Assembly (NCBI GenBank): GCA_040080215.1
Contig: JBEBIT010000002.1
Coordinates: 62,001-126,000, forward strand
Reading direction: 5' to 3'
Length of the DNA: 64,000 bases
Source of the DNA: CAIUGU01 sp040080215
GTDB taxonomy: Bacteria; Pseudomonadota; Gammaproteobacteria; Steroidobacterales; Steroidobacteraceae
Positions 42,046 to 51,217 of the stretch are shown here, piece by piece. Numbering within the stretch: the first letter of the stretch is position 1; every line of letters starts with the position of its first letter. The notes under the pieces are model-generated. The model saw nothing but the letters and a program-made list of their open reading frames with translations. It made no database searches and had not been told where the DNA came from. Made by a program: the position numbers and the translations under genes.

Positions 42046-43332
42046 CTAACGCGGCCACCGGTCAATCAGACTCAGGAAGCCTGCAAACTGGGAGTCCCTG
42101 CTCCACGAAGCAACTCTGTTTCGATCGCGAACCGGCATTCTCTGGCACGCCTTGTCCTCAACGAGTCTTGACAGGACACTGGCAATGGAAGACCGACTAC
42201 GATGCTCGACCGGGAAGAAGCTGGGATCCCCAAGAAACACATCATTCACTGCCATCTGACTTGGCCCGACCGAAAGTATCGGCAGCCCGGTCACCATGTA
42301 CTCGAAGACCTTGCCAGTGATGACCTCATCGGCACCGTCATCCCGGGTGTGCAGCAGCAGCAGCACATCCATTTCCCTCATCTTCTCGATTGCCTCACGA
42401 TGCGAGAGCGTCGGCCCCACCATGAGTCGCTCGCCTAGCCGAGATCGCCACTGCTCACTGATCCTGATTGATCCATACAGCTCCAGGGCTACCGACAACG
42501 CTGGCGCATCCTCGAGAACTTGAAAGATGCACTCGGGATTCCGATAGCTTTCAGGAGAGTCATCTATTGCACCAAAGTAGCCAATCCGCAGGGGACCTGA
42601 ACGCGCTTGTGGACCGGTGACAACGTCGAGCAATGCCACGTCAAATCCGTTCGCGATCAGGTCAGACCGTGAATCAAGTGCCAGACCGGAGAGCAGATTG
42701 GCCTTGGCAAGCATCGGCTTACTTATGTAGGTGAACCTATCGCAAAGCGACAGCACGCTACGCTCCATGCGCTCATTTACAAGCTGCAGAAGTCCGGATC
42801 TCTTGCGAAAGAGTGGGGTGCCATTCCAACTGTCTCGATAGTCAACGATCCACTGCACGGATGCAAAGCGCTTCTTGATCGACCTACCCACCAGATGCAC
42901 GCTGTGCGGCGGACCCGACGTTATGATCGTCATGCTCGGATTCCTCGCGATGATATCCCGGGCTATTGCGGCCATCCTTCCGACCATCAACACGGCAGTG
43001 TCCGGAGTCAGAACCTCGAGAACAAGGCGCTTGAGCCGGGAACCGAGCCCTATTCTTCCAGTCGAGCGGGCACCTGGCTGCGAATCCTTTGCACCAAGAA
43101 GCCGTGCGCCAAGCAAGAGGAGCGCATCATCAACATAGGTCACCTTGAGATTGGCGAGCAACTCGCCATAGCCATAGTCATCAGAATGTCCGGTGCGAGC
43201 GCACAGGACATGCACGTCACACCCATTCTTCAGCAGGTACTCCGCCAACTTCAGCATGCGGATCGCACCTCCAAGGCTCTTGATGTGGGGTGGGAATCCA
43301 TAGGTGACGAGAAGCACGGATGCGCGAGACAT
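42046..43332 (-). CDS. Glycosyltransferase family 4
   Basis: 428 residues. VLLVTYGFPPHIKSLGGAIR and LAEYLLKNGCDVHVLCAR start the acceptor domain, with TSGPPHSVHLVGR and WIVDYRDSWNG in the middle; the donor domain has RIGYFGAIDD and the late EVITGKVFEYMVTGLPILSV block. The PPH-S-H and DYRDSW features are frequent in a GT4 subgroup of O-antigen loci. It precedes the GT2 gene by six bases. Roughly 230 bases with no visible gene separate it from wzz. Donor unknown. Confidence 0.86.
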   Translation of the reverse strand: MSRASVLLVTYGFPPHIKSLGGAIRMLKLAEYLLKNGCDVHVLCARTGHSDDYGYGELLANLKVTYVDDALLLLGARLLGAKDSQPGARSTGRIGLGSRLKRLVLEVLTPDTAVLMVGRMAAIARDIIARNPSMTIITSGPPHSVHLVGRSIKKRFASVQWIVDYRDSWNGTPLFRKRSGLLQLVNERMERSVLSLCDRFTYISKPMLAKANLLSGLALDSRSDLIANGFDVALLDVVTGPQARSGPLRIGYFGAIDDSPESYRNPECIFQVLEDAPALSVALELYGSIRISEQWRSRLGERLMVGPTLSHREAIEKMREMDVLLLLHTRDDGADEVITGKVFEYMVTGLPILSVGPSQMAVNDVFLGDPSFFPVEHRSRSSIASVLSRLVEDKACQRMPVRDRNRVASWSRDSQFAGFLSLIDRWPR

Positions 43333-43564
43333 GCTCTTTCTTTCTTTGCACTTCGGACGAAAAACGGGAAACGAGCATAGGTGGACTCAATCGTGGGGCG
43401 CTGCGGCGAAAGGAAATCGTCCGTGCCTTACGCCAACCAAGCCTCACGAGACCCGAAACACCGTCCACTTTCCGGCCCTACGAGAGCATCGGCTCGCCTG
43501 AAGCGTTGTCACAACTTTCACAAGCCATAGAACTGGAAGTCACGACGTTCACGGATGCCAGCAC

Positions 43565-44488
43565 CTAGCCTGCTTCTTGCCAGAACGAAGCCCCATCACT
43601 ACCGCGACTCCGCCGGAAAACCAGCACGAGAAAGGCCCCGAGCAGCACTCCGACTACCGGCCCCCCTGCAATCAAGAGCAGCTTGTTGGGACTCACCACG
43701 TCATCGGCATCAGGCGCCAATGCCTTGTCGATCACTCGAAATGCATAGTCCGGCTTGACGTTGGCAAGCATCCGCTGCCTGACCTGGGACTCGATGAGCC
43801 GATTGATCGCATCTCGGGTCCCTACGTCACTGGTATTTGCAAGCTCCTCCCGCAGAAAGCCCATGGAAGCCTTCGACTGCTCAATCGCTCTCTCCCGCAT
43901 CTCCGAATTCAGCTTCTGAACGAGCCGGTTGGCCCATTCGGCAGTCAGCTCCCGATCTCTCCAGTCTATGGTGAGCGTCACGAGCCCCGTGGCCTTGTCC
44001 TGCTTTATGGAACGAATTGATCTATCGAAATACCTGTACGCCATCCAGCTAGTCGGAGTCTTTTCAACATCGGGCCTCCATGCGCCCGCCTCGGCATCCC
44101 AGAGCCCCGAATAGAGCACCGGCATCAAATTCAGCTCTTGGACGAAGCTCTCCGTAAACTCGCGGGACCGCAACACTGCGAGCGCTTCATCTACGCCTTG
44201 GTTGCTGGACCCCATCGCAATTCCAGCGAGCGAGGCCAAACCGCTGATCTGCCCCAGGGCCGAACCCAAGCCTCCGCCAGCGGCGCCCTCAATCACGACC
44301 GGCGAGAGCACAACCGACGCACGGTACTTAGGTGTCATCAGGAATGCTGCTGCCGTACACGCTGCGGACACAAGCAAAGCCGACGCTACAATCCACAAGC
44401 GCCCCGCCCACACTTGGGCGAGCAAGTGCCGCACGCTCAAAACGGAAGCGTCACCGTCCACGAGAAGCTCGGTATCCAAATGTTTCAC
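43565..44488 (-). CDS. Chain-length determinant protein (Wzz family, no kinase domain)
   Basis: 307 residues with two membrane helices: WIVASALLVSAACTAAAFL (about 32-50) and LLLIAGGPVVGVLLGAFLVL (about 270-290), bracketing a periplasmic domain with a coiled-coil-like part (residues 165-230). MTPKYRASVVLSP after the first helix and the proline-rich-like region before the second (DKALAPDADDVVSPNK) are Wzz features. It regulates the number of repeat units Wzy joins. There is no cytoplasmic Wzc-like tyrosine kinase domain and none elsewhere in the window. Confidence 0.88.
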   Translation of the reverse strand: MKHLDTELLVDGDASVLSVRHLLAQVWAGRLWIVASALLVSAACTAAAFLMTPKYRASVVLSPVVIEGAAGGGLGSALGQISGLASLAGIAMGSSNQGVDEALAVLRSREFTESFVQELNLMPVLYSGLWDAEAGAWRPDVEKTPTSWMAYRYFDRSIRSIKQDKATGLVTLTIDWRDRELTAEWANRLVQKLNSEMRERAIEQSKASMGFLREELANTSDVGTRDAINRLIESQVRQRMLANVKPDYAFRVIDKALAPDADDVVSPNKLLLIAGGPVVGVLLGAFLVLVFRRSRGSDGASFWQEAG

Positions 44489-44618
44489 CGGATTTTACGC
44501 GCCAAACAAGTTGGCGGGCGAAACTCCGCCGCGAAGGACGGAAGACCATACAGCTCCGAACGAGGCTTGAAGTGCGTCGCATGTTCCGGATCGTGTAGTC
44601 GCGGCTCTTCACGATAAA

Positions 44619-47522
44619 TTAGAACGAATTGACCGCGGCAACCGCAACAGCCAAGTTATAGAGAATTTGGGTGATTGAAGTCCACGTCGGCAGCGCCGGC
44701 AGGCGGTCGACGTCCAGCGGTACGACAACAGTGTCGCCCGGCCTGATCTCCGTGTTGCTACGACTGAACCAAGCGCTGCCGGACCCAGCTACGACGCTGC
44801 CGTTAGCACGAACTACATAGGTGCGCCCCTTGTTGGCGCGTTGGTTCGCACCGCCGCTGAGCTCGATATAGTCGTTACGCGTACGGCCCTCAGAGTACAG
44901 GTGCGAAGTCGCGCTCTGCACCTCGCCGATGACCGTCACTTCCTGCGTAACGCGCGGCACGATCAGGCGATCGCCATCCTTCAGGACGATGTCGGCCTCG
45001 GATCCAGGAGCGGCAGACGCTGACTCACGCAGGTCGATCACGAGCCGACCCACCGGCTCTGCCGACTGCAAGCCCGCCAACAGCGACTGCCCCACCGACA
45101 ACGCTTGCGCGGCGTTGCTGGACGCTCCCTGCGATGCGGTCAATGCGAGCTGCGCGAGATCGGTCTGCATGCGACGCGTGAGGTCCGTCACCTGCTGTCG
45201 CTCTCGCTCCTTGAGCGAGGTACGCGTAAAGACGCTGCCTTCTGGGAACGCCATTTCAGTCAGGCCACCAGCCCGCGCCAAGAGCGACCGCAGGGTTTCA
45301 CCCTTCCTCACTGGGTAGATGCCTGGAAACCGCACTTCCCCCTGCAACTGCACCTGTTCCTGCAATCCCCAGTCCGGCACTTCCTTGACGACCAGGAAAT
45401 CAAACGGCTGCAATGCGATGTTTGCCTCGGGGTCACCCCCGCGCACCTTTGCAAGATCGATCTGGATGAGCTGGCTCTTGCGAGTCTCACCGCTACCGGT
45501 TTCGTAGCGGGTCAGCTCCGCGGTACCACCGAATGCCGCGTCATCGAGGCTGCCGCCCGCCCTGATCAGGTCGCTGATGCGCATTCCGGGCTCAAGCGGA
45601 TACTGGCCCGGGACCTTGACGCGACCACCGACACTGACTGCCTGAAGGGGATCGTCGAACCGCGATTGCATGCGGAGATCTCGCATCAGCGGCTGGATGA
45701 TGCGGTCCCTGCCAGTCTCGAGGTCAAAGACATGGATCCGGTCACGGGGAGCGAGTTGGATATCTGCGGCAGACCCACGCTGGGCAAGTGCCAGACCCAA
45801 GTCCGCGGAGAATACCAAGACCTTACGGTCCTGCTGTTCGCGACGAATCAGCACATAGTGCTGTTCTGCATTGGGTTTCAACTCATCCAGCGAGGTGATG
45901 GCGTCAGACAAGCGCATGCCAGGGCGATACTGATAGTCCCCGGAGCGATAGACGTGCCCAAGGACTGTGATCGAGTTCTCCAGGGTGGGCCGCACCCCCG
46001 GGATTCGTAGGATGTCGCCGCTGCGCACCTGCGAATTGCGACCGGGTCCGCCAGACAGATCTATGTCGACCACGGTGCGATTGCGCTGATCGTCAATTCT
46101 TTCGAGCGTAGCAAGCCGCGGTTCAGCCAGCGGGCGCACCCCACCGCCCAGCGACAGCAGCTCGGCCGCAGTGGTCTCGCCGCGAAGCTCATACGTTGCC
46201 GGACGCGTCACCTCGCCCGTAATACCCACTGTCGGCCCCACGGGCGGAATGAAGATGACGTCCCCTGGCAGCAGCCGCACGTCGCCGCGAGTGTCTCCCT
46301 TCAGCAGCAAGTCATAGAGATCAAGGCGGGAAACCGTGGCGCCAGCCCGCTTGACCTCGATATTGCGCAGCGAGCCAATCTTCTTGACTCCTCCACTAAC
46401 GAACAAGGCATTGGTCACCGTCGACAGGCCACTGACGGTGTACGAGCCCGGCTGTTCCGCCTCACCCAGCACAAAGATGCGGATCGAGCGCAACTCCCCC
46501 ATCGAGATGCTGGCCCGCGTGCCGATCATCTGCTCGGAAACGCGCTGTTCCAGCATCTGGCGGGCCTCATCGAACCGCTGGCCACTGACGGCAATCGGGC
46601 CGAGTTCGGGGAAATTGATCTGGCCATCCCGCCCGACAACAAGGTTGTAATTGCCGCGCGTCGTTCCGATCAGCTGGACGCGAAAGGTATCGCCAGGTCC
46701 CACGACATACTCGGTGGGAACAGGCACATCCGTCGCCGGAGCAAAGGTCGTCGGTACTCCGGCAAACAGGTCATATCCGAATGGTTTGAGCGCGGCAGTC
46801 CCTGTGGGTTCGAGCGGCAGCAAAGTGATCGCAACAACGAAGTCTCTTAGGAGAACCTCGGCTGCAATGCGTTTACGCGCTTCTTCGACCGTTAGGCCAC
46901 CCAGCGCGATCGGACCAAGCTCGAGCACATTCAGTACGGCACCGCGATCCAGCTGGTACGGATTGCGACGAAGGATCTGCTCGCGGAGCACGTTCAATCG
47001 CCCGACTTCATCTGCAGTGCGCTCGATTTTTTCCCGAGGCGGTACCGTGGTTTGCGCAGCAATCATCGGCTGCTGGCCACCCTGAGATGACGAAATCACC
47101 GGAGCATACTGGACGGGAACACCAGGCGGCGGATCCTGGCCCTTGTACTCACGTATCTCGAGGGACAGCAGCAGCGTGTCTTCACCTTTCAGCCGGATCT
47201 CTTCCGTCTGGCCGAGGAGGGCTCCATTTCCTCTGGCCCCATTCGCGTTTCGCGGCAATACCGTATTCGGGAACTGGACCTGACGGTCGGAACGGACGCC
47301 GCCATTGGCACCTGTAGACCCTGTTCCGCCGCCAAGTGTGCCAAGTATCGCCTGCTGCTGGTCTGCAGGCAGGTTCTGAAAGATCTGGATCTGTTCCGCC
47401 GTAGGCGTTTGCGCAGCGACGAACAGCGGTGTCGAAACAAGCCCCGTCAGTAGAGCCAGCGACAGCAGACGGAGACGGGCAACGATCGGGAAAGAAGAAT
47501 GACGCGTGAGTCGGACAAGCAT
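44619..47522 (-). CDS. Large polysaccharide export protein with six SLBB domains (Wza-related)
   Basis: 967 residues, much longer than Wza (about 380). A cleavable signal peptide (ARLRLLSLALLTGLVSTPLF, then VAAQ) is followed by a Poly_export domain (EYVVGPGDTFRVQLIG near residue 270). I count six SLBB-like units beginning near IRIFVLGEAEQPGSY, VGITGEVTRPATYEL, ITVLGHVYRSGDYQY, VSVGGRVKVPGQYPL, VQLQGEVRFPGIYPV and VTVIGEVQSATSHLY. The C terminus (SITQILYNLAVAVAAVNSF) is an amphipathic helix of the kind that spans the outer membrane. Expected in the outer membrane or periplasm, forming the exit route with Wzz. ATG 47522 is chosen for the signal peptide; the frame extends upstream without similarity. 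Confidence 0.88.
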   Translation of the reverse strand: MLVRLTRHSSFPIVARLRLLSLALLTGLVSTPLFVAAQTPTAEQIQIFQNLPADQQQAILGTLGGGTGSTGANGGVRSDRQVQFPNTVLPRNANGARGNGALLGQTEEIRLKGEDTLLLSLEIREYKGQDPPPGVPVQYAPVISSSQGGQQPMIAAQTTVPPREKIERTADEVGRLNVLREQILRRNPYQLDRGAVLNVLELGPIALGGLTVEEARKRIAAEVLLRDFVVAITLLPLEPTGTAALKPFGYDLFAGVPTTFAPATDVPVPTEYVVGPGDTFRVQLIGTTRGNYNLVVGRDGQINFPELGPIAVSGQRFDEARQMLEQRVSEQMIGTRASISMGELRSIRIFVLGEAEQPGSYTVSGLSTVTNALFVSGGVKKIGSLRNIEVKRAGATVSRLDLYDLLLKGDTRGDVRLLPGDVIFIPPVGPTVGITGEVTRPATYELRGETTAAELLSLGGGVRPLAEPRLATLERIDDQRNRTVVDIDLSGGPGRNSQVRSGDILRIPGVRPTLENSITVLGHVYRSGDYQYRPGMRLSDAITSLDELKPNAEQHYVLIRREQQDRKVLVFSADLGLALAQRGSAADIQLAPRDRIHVFDLETGRDRIIQPLMRDLRMQSRFDDPLQAVSVGGRVKVPGQYPLEPGMRISDLIRAGGSLDDAAFGGTAELTRYETGSGETRKSQLIQIDLAKVRGGDPEANIALQPFDFLVVKEVPDWGLQEQVQLQGEVRFPGIYPVRKGETLRSLLARAGGLTEMAFPEGSVFTRTSLKERERQQVTDLTRRMQTDLAQLALTASQGASSNAAQALSVGQSLLAGLQSAEPVGRLVIDLRESASAAPGSEADIVLKDGDRLIVPRVTQEVTVIGEVQSATSHLYSEGRTRNDYIELSGGANQRANKGRTYVVRANGSVVAGSGSAWFSRSNTEIRPGDTVVVPLDVDRLPALPTWTSITQILYNLAVAVAAVNSF

Positions 47523-47730
47523 GTCTGCTCTTTGATCCTCGTATCGGGTGGACAAGCCTGCCCCCCAGCCCCTAGCTGCCAAACAACAGGCGCACAGCCG
47601 CCCGCTACCAGCTCGGCGCCCTGCCACCCCCTATCGTAACTTAAGTTTAATGATGATGTGAGGGCAAGAATGGGGGACTCTGGATGCCCCTGACCCATCT
47701 GCGGCGTGATTTCGCCAGGCGCCAAACACC

Positions 47731-48855
47731 TCAATGCGGGCTCGGTGCCGCCGCGTATTGGGCGCTGAGCCAGTTGCAATAACTCCCGTCCATCACGGCC
47801 CGCCACCAGCCCTCGTTGGCCAGATACCAGCCAAACGTCCTTTTCAACCCCTCCTCAAGCGTAATGGAGGGTGCAAAGCCCAGCTCCGTTTCTGCCTTGC
47901 GGCAGTCGATCGCATAACGCCGATCATGCCCTGGGCGATCGCGGACAAAAGTCAGCAGGGATTCCGCCTGCAGGCCCCGGGCACAAGGCGAAGAGGGGAA
48001 TCGGGCCGCCAGCGACGGGTCGACGTTGAATGCGTCGTCGGCAATCCGGCAAAGGCGCCGCACGAGGTCGATATTCTCGACCTCGGACCAGCCCCCGATG
48101 TTGTAGGTCTCCCCAATCCGGCCGCGCTCAAGCACCCTGTCGATGCCTTGGCAATGGTCCTCGACGAACAGCCAGTCGCGGATATTGCGGCCGTCCCCGT
48201 AGATCGGCAAAGGCCTGCCCTCGAGGATGTTGACGATGATCAGGGGAACCAGTTTCTCGGGAAAGTGCATCGGCCCGTAATTGTTCGAGCAATTGCTGGT
48301 GGTGACTTTCAGCCCGTAGGTATGGTGATACGCGCGCACCAGGTGGTCAGAGGCTGCCTTGCTGGCCGAGTACGGCGAATTCGGGGCGTAGGCCTTGGAT
48401 TCCGAAAAAGCCGGATCGTCCGCCTCCAGCGAGCCATAAACCTCGTCGGTAGATACATGGTGGAAGCGGTGATCGGCACGGGGTACGGCACCTAACCAGG
48501 CCTTGCGGCAGGCCTCCAGCAGGGAATGGGTGCCAAGGATGTTGGTGCGGATGAACTCATCAGGCCCGAGAATCGAGCGATCCACGTGAGACTCGGCGGC
48601 AAAATGCACCAGCGTGTCTATCTGCTCTTCAGCCAGCAGCCTGCCGACCAGGCCGCGGTCGGTGATGTCCCCATGGACAAAGCGGAATCTGGCCGATCCT
48701 TCAATCGACGCGAGATTGGCGCGATTCCCGGCATAGGTCAGGGCGTCCAGCACGGTGATCGAATCGCCGGCATGCCGATGCCGCCAGTAGTGGACGAAGT
48801 TGGCCCCGATGAAGCCCGCTCCACCGGTGACCAGGAGGTTACGACTTGAGTTCAT
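47731..48855 (-). CDS. rfbB: dTDP-glucose 4,6-dehydratase
   Basis: Second enzyme of dTDP-L-rhamnose synthesis. 374 residues of the extended SDR fold: LLVTGGAGFIGANFVHYWRH at residues 7-26, HFAAESHVDRSILGP, HHVSTDEVYGSL and the catalytic YSASKAASDHLVRAYHHTYG near residue 165; SNCSNNYGPMHFPEKLVPL is diagnostic. It is the last gene of an rfbA-C-D-B group and overlaps rfbD by 17 bases. The C-terminal part has a longer loop (SSPCARGLQAESL) than usual. Confidence 0.95.
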   Translation of the reverse strand: MNSSRNLLVTGGAGFIGANFVHYWRHRHAGDSITVLDALTYAGNRANLASIEGSARFRFVHGDITDRGLVGRLLAEEQIDTLVHFAAESHVDRSILGPDEFIRTNILGTHSLLEACRKAWLGAVPRADHRFHHVSTDEVYGSLEADDPAFSESKAYAPNSPYSASKAASDHLVRAYHHTYGLKVTTSNCSNNYGPMHFPEKLVPLIIVNILEGRPLPIYGDGRNIRDWLFVEDHCQGIDRVLERGRIGETYNIGGWSEVENIDLVRRLCRIADDAFNVDPSLAARFPSSPCARGLQAESLLTFVRDRPGHDRRYAIDCRKAETELGFAPSITLEEGLKRTFGWYLANEGWWRAVMDGSYCNWLSAQYAAAPSPH

Positions 48856-49717
48856 CTAACATTGCCCGAAGTTGGATTCGCCAATGGAGGGGTGCCACGT
48901 CGAGCAGGCCATACGTGGCACGCACGTCCAGAACGCTGAAGGCAGGGCGTGGAACGCTGGCCGGATACCGCCGCGCATATTCTTCCGCTGCGATCGGCAG
49001 CACCGGGACGGCCTTTCCAAGCATCCCGCGAGCCAACGCTTCTTCCTGGATCGCCATGGCGAAGTCATACCAGCTTGCCACCCCGGCGTCGGTCCAGTGG
49101 AGAACACCGCTCACTGACGGTCGGAAAGCGACCGACCACACCGCACTCGCAAGGGACGTCGCCCACGTCGGGGCGCCAATCTGGTCGCTCACGACTGACA
49201 CGGCGTCGCGAGAGGACATCAGCCGGAGCATGGTCTTGACGAAGTTGCTTCCGTGGCGCGAATACACCCAGGCAGTGCGCAATACGACTGCCCGCTCGTT
49301 GAGCTGCTGCAAGACGGCCTGCTCGCCCGCTCGTTTGCTTGCGCCGTAGACGTTGAGCGGGTTGCTCGTGGCATTCGGTGCATAAGGCACGCCCAGCCTG
49401 CCGTCAAAGACAAAATCGGTGGAGACCTGGATAAGGCGTCCACCGGTCCGGGCCAATCCATCGGCAAGGGCCGCGGGCGCCTGCGCATTGATGCGAAATG
49501 CCAGGTCGCGCTCGGTCTCGGCCTTGTCGACCTGAGTGTAGGCGCCGGCATTGATGATGAGATCGGGGCGCTCGGCCACCACCAGAGCATGACACTGATC
49601 CGGATCAGCCAGGTCGCACTGGGCTCTGTCGACGCCGCGGGCTTGAATCGACTCCGGAATGGACTCCAGCAGCGCACGACCGAGCTGCCCGGTCGCTCCT
49701 GTTACCAGCACTTTCAC
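48839..49717 (-). CDS. rfbD: dTDP-4-dehydrorhamnose reductase
   Basis: Last step of dTDP-L-rhamnose synthesis. 292 residues with MKVLVTGATGQLGRALLESI, LIINAGAYTQVDKAETERDL, STDFVFDGRLGVPYAPN and the catalytic YGASKRAGEQAV near residue 128. It overlaps rfbC by four bases and rfbB by 17, so the four rfb genes are translated as a coupled set. The cytoplasmic enzyme uses NAD(P)H. Confidence 0.95.
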   Translation of the reverse strand: MKVLVTGATGQLGRALLESIPESIQARGVDRAQCDLADPDQCHALVVAERPDLIINAGAYTQVDKAETERDLAFRINAQAPAALADGLARTGGRLIQVSTDFVFDGRLGVPYAPNATSNPLNVYGASKRAGEQAVLQQLNERAVVLRTAWVYSRHGSNFVKTMLRLMSSRDAVSVVSDQIGAPTWATSLASAVWSVAFRPSVSGVLHWTDAGVASWYDFAMAIQEEALARGMLGKAVPVLPIAAEEYARRYPASVPRPAFSVLDVRATYGLLDVAPLHWRIQLRAMLDELKS

Positions 49718-50262
49718 GGGAAATACTCCGCATCAACGAAGTTCGTGCCCTGATTGTCTTTCTTCGAGAGCAATGGCTCCACCCCCGCTGGCAACGGCCA
49801 TTTGACCCCCACCCGAACGTCGTCCCAAGCGAGGGTCTGCTCCGAAGCGGGGTTGTAGTAGTCGGTACACTTGTAGACAAAGTCCGCGGACTCGCTCAAC
49901 ACCAGGAAGCCATGCGCAAACCCGGCGGGTACCCAAAGCTGCCGCCGGTTCTCCGCGGACAGCACCTCCCCTACCCATTTTCCGAACGTCGGCGAGCTCC
50001 GACGCATGTCCACGGCAACGTCAAAAACCTCGCCTGCGACGCAGCGAACGAGCTTCCCCTGCGGCTGCTCGAGTTGGTAATGCAGGCCGCGCAGAGCCCC
50101 AAGGCGTGAGCGGCTATGGTTGTCCTGGACGAAGTCGACTGCGATGCCAGCGGCGGAGAATGTCCTCGCTTGCCATGTTTCCATGAAGAAACCGCGACCG
50201 TCACCGAATACCTTCGGCTCAATTAATACGACATCTGGAATTCGGGTAGGAGTGAACTTCAC
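49714..50262 (-). CDS. rfbC: dTDP-4-dehydrorhamnose 3,5-epimerase
   Basis: 182-residue cupin. IPDVVLIEPKVFGDGRGFFM, the catalytic histidine in LRGLHYQLEQPQGKLVRC near residue 62, VAVDMRRSSPTFGKW and WVPAGFAHGFLVLSE are family hallmarks. Four-base overlaps join it to rfbA and rfbD. Full length and apparently intact. Confidence 0.95.
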   Translation of the reverse strand: MKFTPTRIPDVVLIEPKVFGDGRGFFMETWQARTFSAAGIAVDFVQDNHSRSRLGALRGLHYQLEQPQGKLVRCVAGEVFDVAVDMRRSSPTFGKWVGEVLSAENRRQLWVPAGFAHGFLVLSESADFVYKCTDYYNPASEQTLAWDDVRVGVKWPLPAGVEPLLSKKDNQGTNFVDAEYFP

Positions 50263-51155
50263 GGCGGAACCGCGTCGGCCAGTACACGCAGCAGGTACTC
50301 ACCGTAGCCGCTCTTCTTCAAGGGTTCCGCAAGCCGGGCAAGTTGATCGGCGCCTATGAACTTCATGCGGTAGGCCACTTCTTCTACGCAGGCGATCTTG
50401 AGGCCCTGGCGCTCCTCGACGATCCGCACGAAATTGCCTGCATCCAGCAAAGAAGCGTGCGTTCCGGTATCTAGCCAGGCACAGCCACGACCCAAGCGCT
50501 CCAGCGTCAGCTCGCCTTCCCGCAGGTAGACATTGTTGAGGTCGGTGATTTCGAGCTCGCCTCGCGCGGAGGGACGCAAAGCGCGCGCAAGGTCGACGAC
50601 TCTGGCGTCGTAGAAATACACGCCTGTAATCGCATAGTTCGACGGCGCCTGCTTTGGCTTCTCAATCAGCTCAACTACCCGGCCTTCGTTGTCGAAACGG
50701 GCGACACCGTAGCGCTCCGGATCGTTCACGTAGTAACCAAAAACCGTGGCGCCACTCGTTCGCTCAGAGGCCTTCTGCAGGGACTCGGACAGGGAATGCC
50801 CGTAGAAGATATTGTCGCCGAGGATCAGCGCGACAGGGTCACTGCCCACGAAATCGGCACCGATGACGAAGGCCTGCGCCAACCCTTCCGGCCGTGGCTG
50901 GGCCGCGTACTGGATGTTCAGACCCCAGTCGGTGCCGTCGCCCAGCAACTCCTGGAAAGCGGCCTGGTCTCGGGGCGTCGTAATGATCAAATAGTCCCGG
51001 ATGCCCGCCAACATCAGCGTGGCGAGCGGGTAGTAGATCATCGGCTTGTCATAGACAGGCAGCAGCTGCTTGCTGACGGAATGAGTCACCGGATGCAGTC
51101 GCGTACCCGATCCACCGGCGAGGATGATTCCCTTGCGGGACTTGTTGTGCTGCAT
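50259..51155 (-). CDS. rfbA: Glucose-1-phosphate thymidylyltransferase
   Basis: 298 residues; makes dTDP-glucose from dTTP and glucose-1-phosphate. KGIILAGGSGTRLHPVTHSV and SKQLLPVYDKPMIYYPLATL form the nucleotide site, LILGDNIFYGHSLSE holds the metal aspartate and ERYGVARFDNEGRVVELIEK the sugar site. The ATG at 51155 gives the normal N terminus; an extended frame to 51230 overlaps the end of pgi and has no similarity. First gene of the rhamnose set, 62 bases after pgi. Confidence 0.95.
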   Translation of the reverse strand: MQHNKSRKGIILAGGSGTRLHPVTHSVSKQLLPVYDKPMIYYPLATLMLAGIRDYLIITTPRDQAAFQELLGDGTDWGLNIQYAAQPRPEGLAQAFVIGADFVGSDPVALILGDNIFYGHSLSESLQKASERTSGATVFGYYVNDPERYGVARFDNEGRVVELIEKPKQAPSNYAITGVYFYDARVVDLARALRPSARGELEITDLNNVYLREGELTLERLGRGCAWLDTGTHASLLDAGNFVRIVEERQGLKIACVEEVAYRMKFIGADQLARLAEPLKKSGYGEYLLRVLADAVPP

Positions 51156-51217
51156 CGGAATCTCTGTAGGCCGGAGCGAAGACTGATCGCCTTGGACCGG
51201 GCTTGCTTGCCGGCTGA

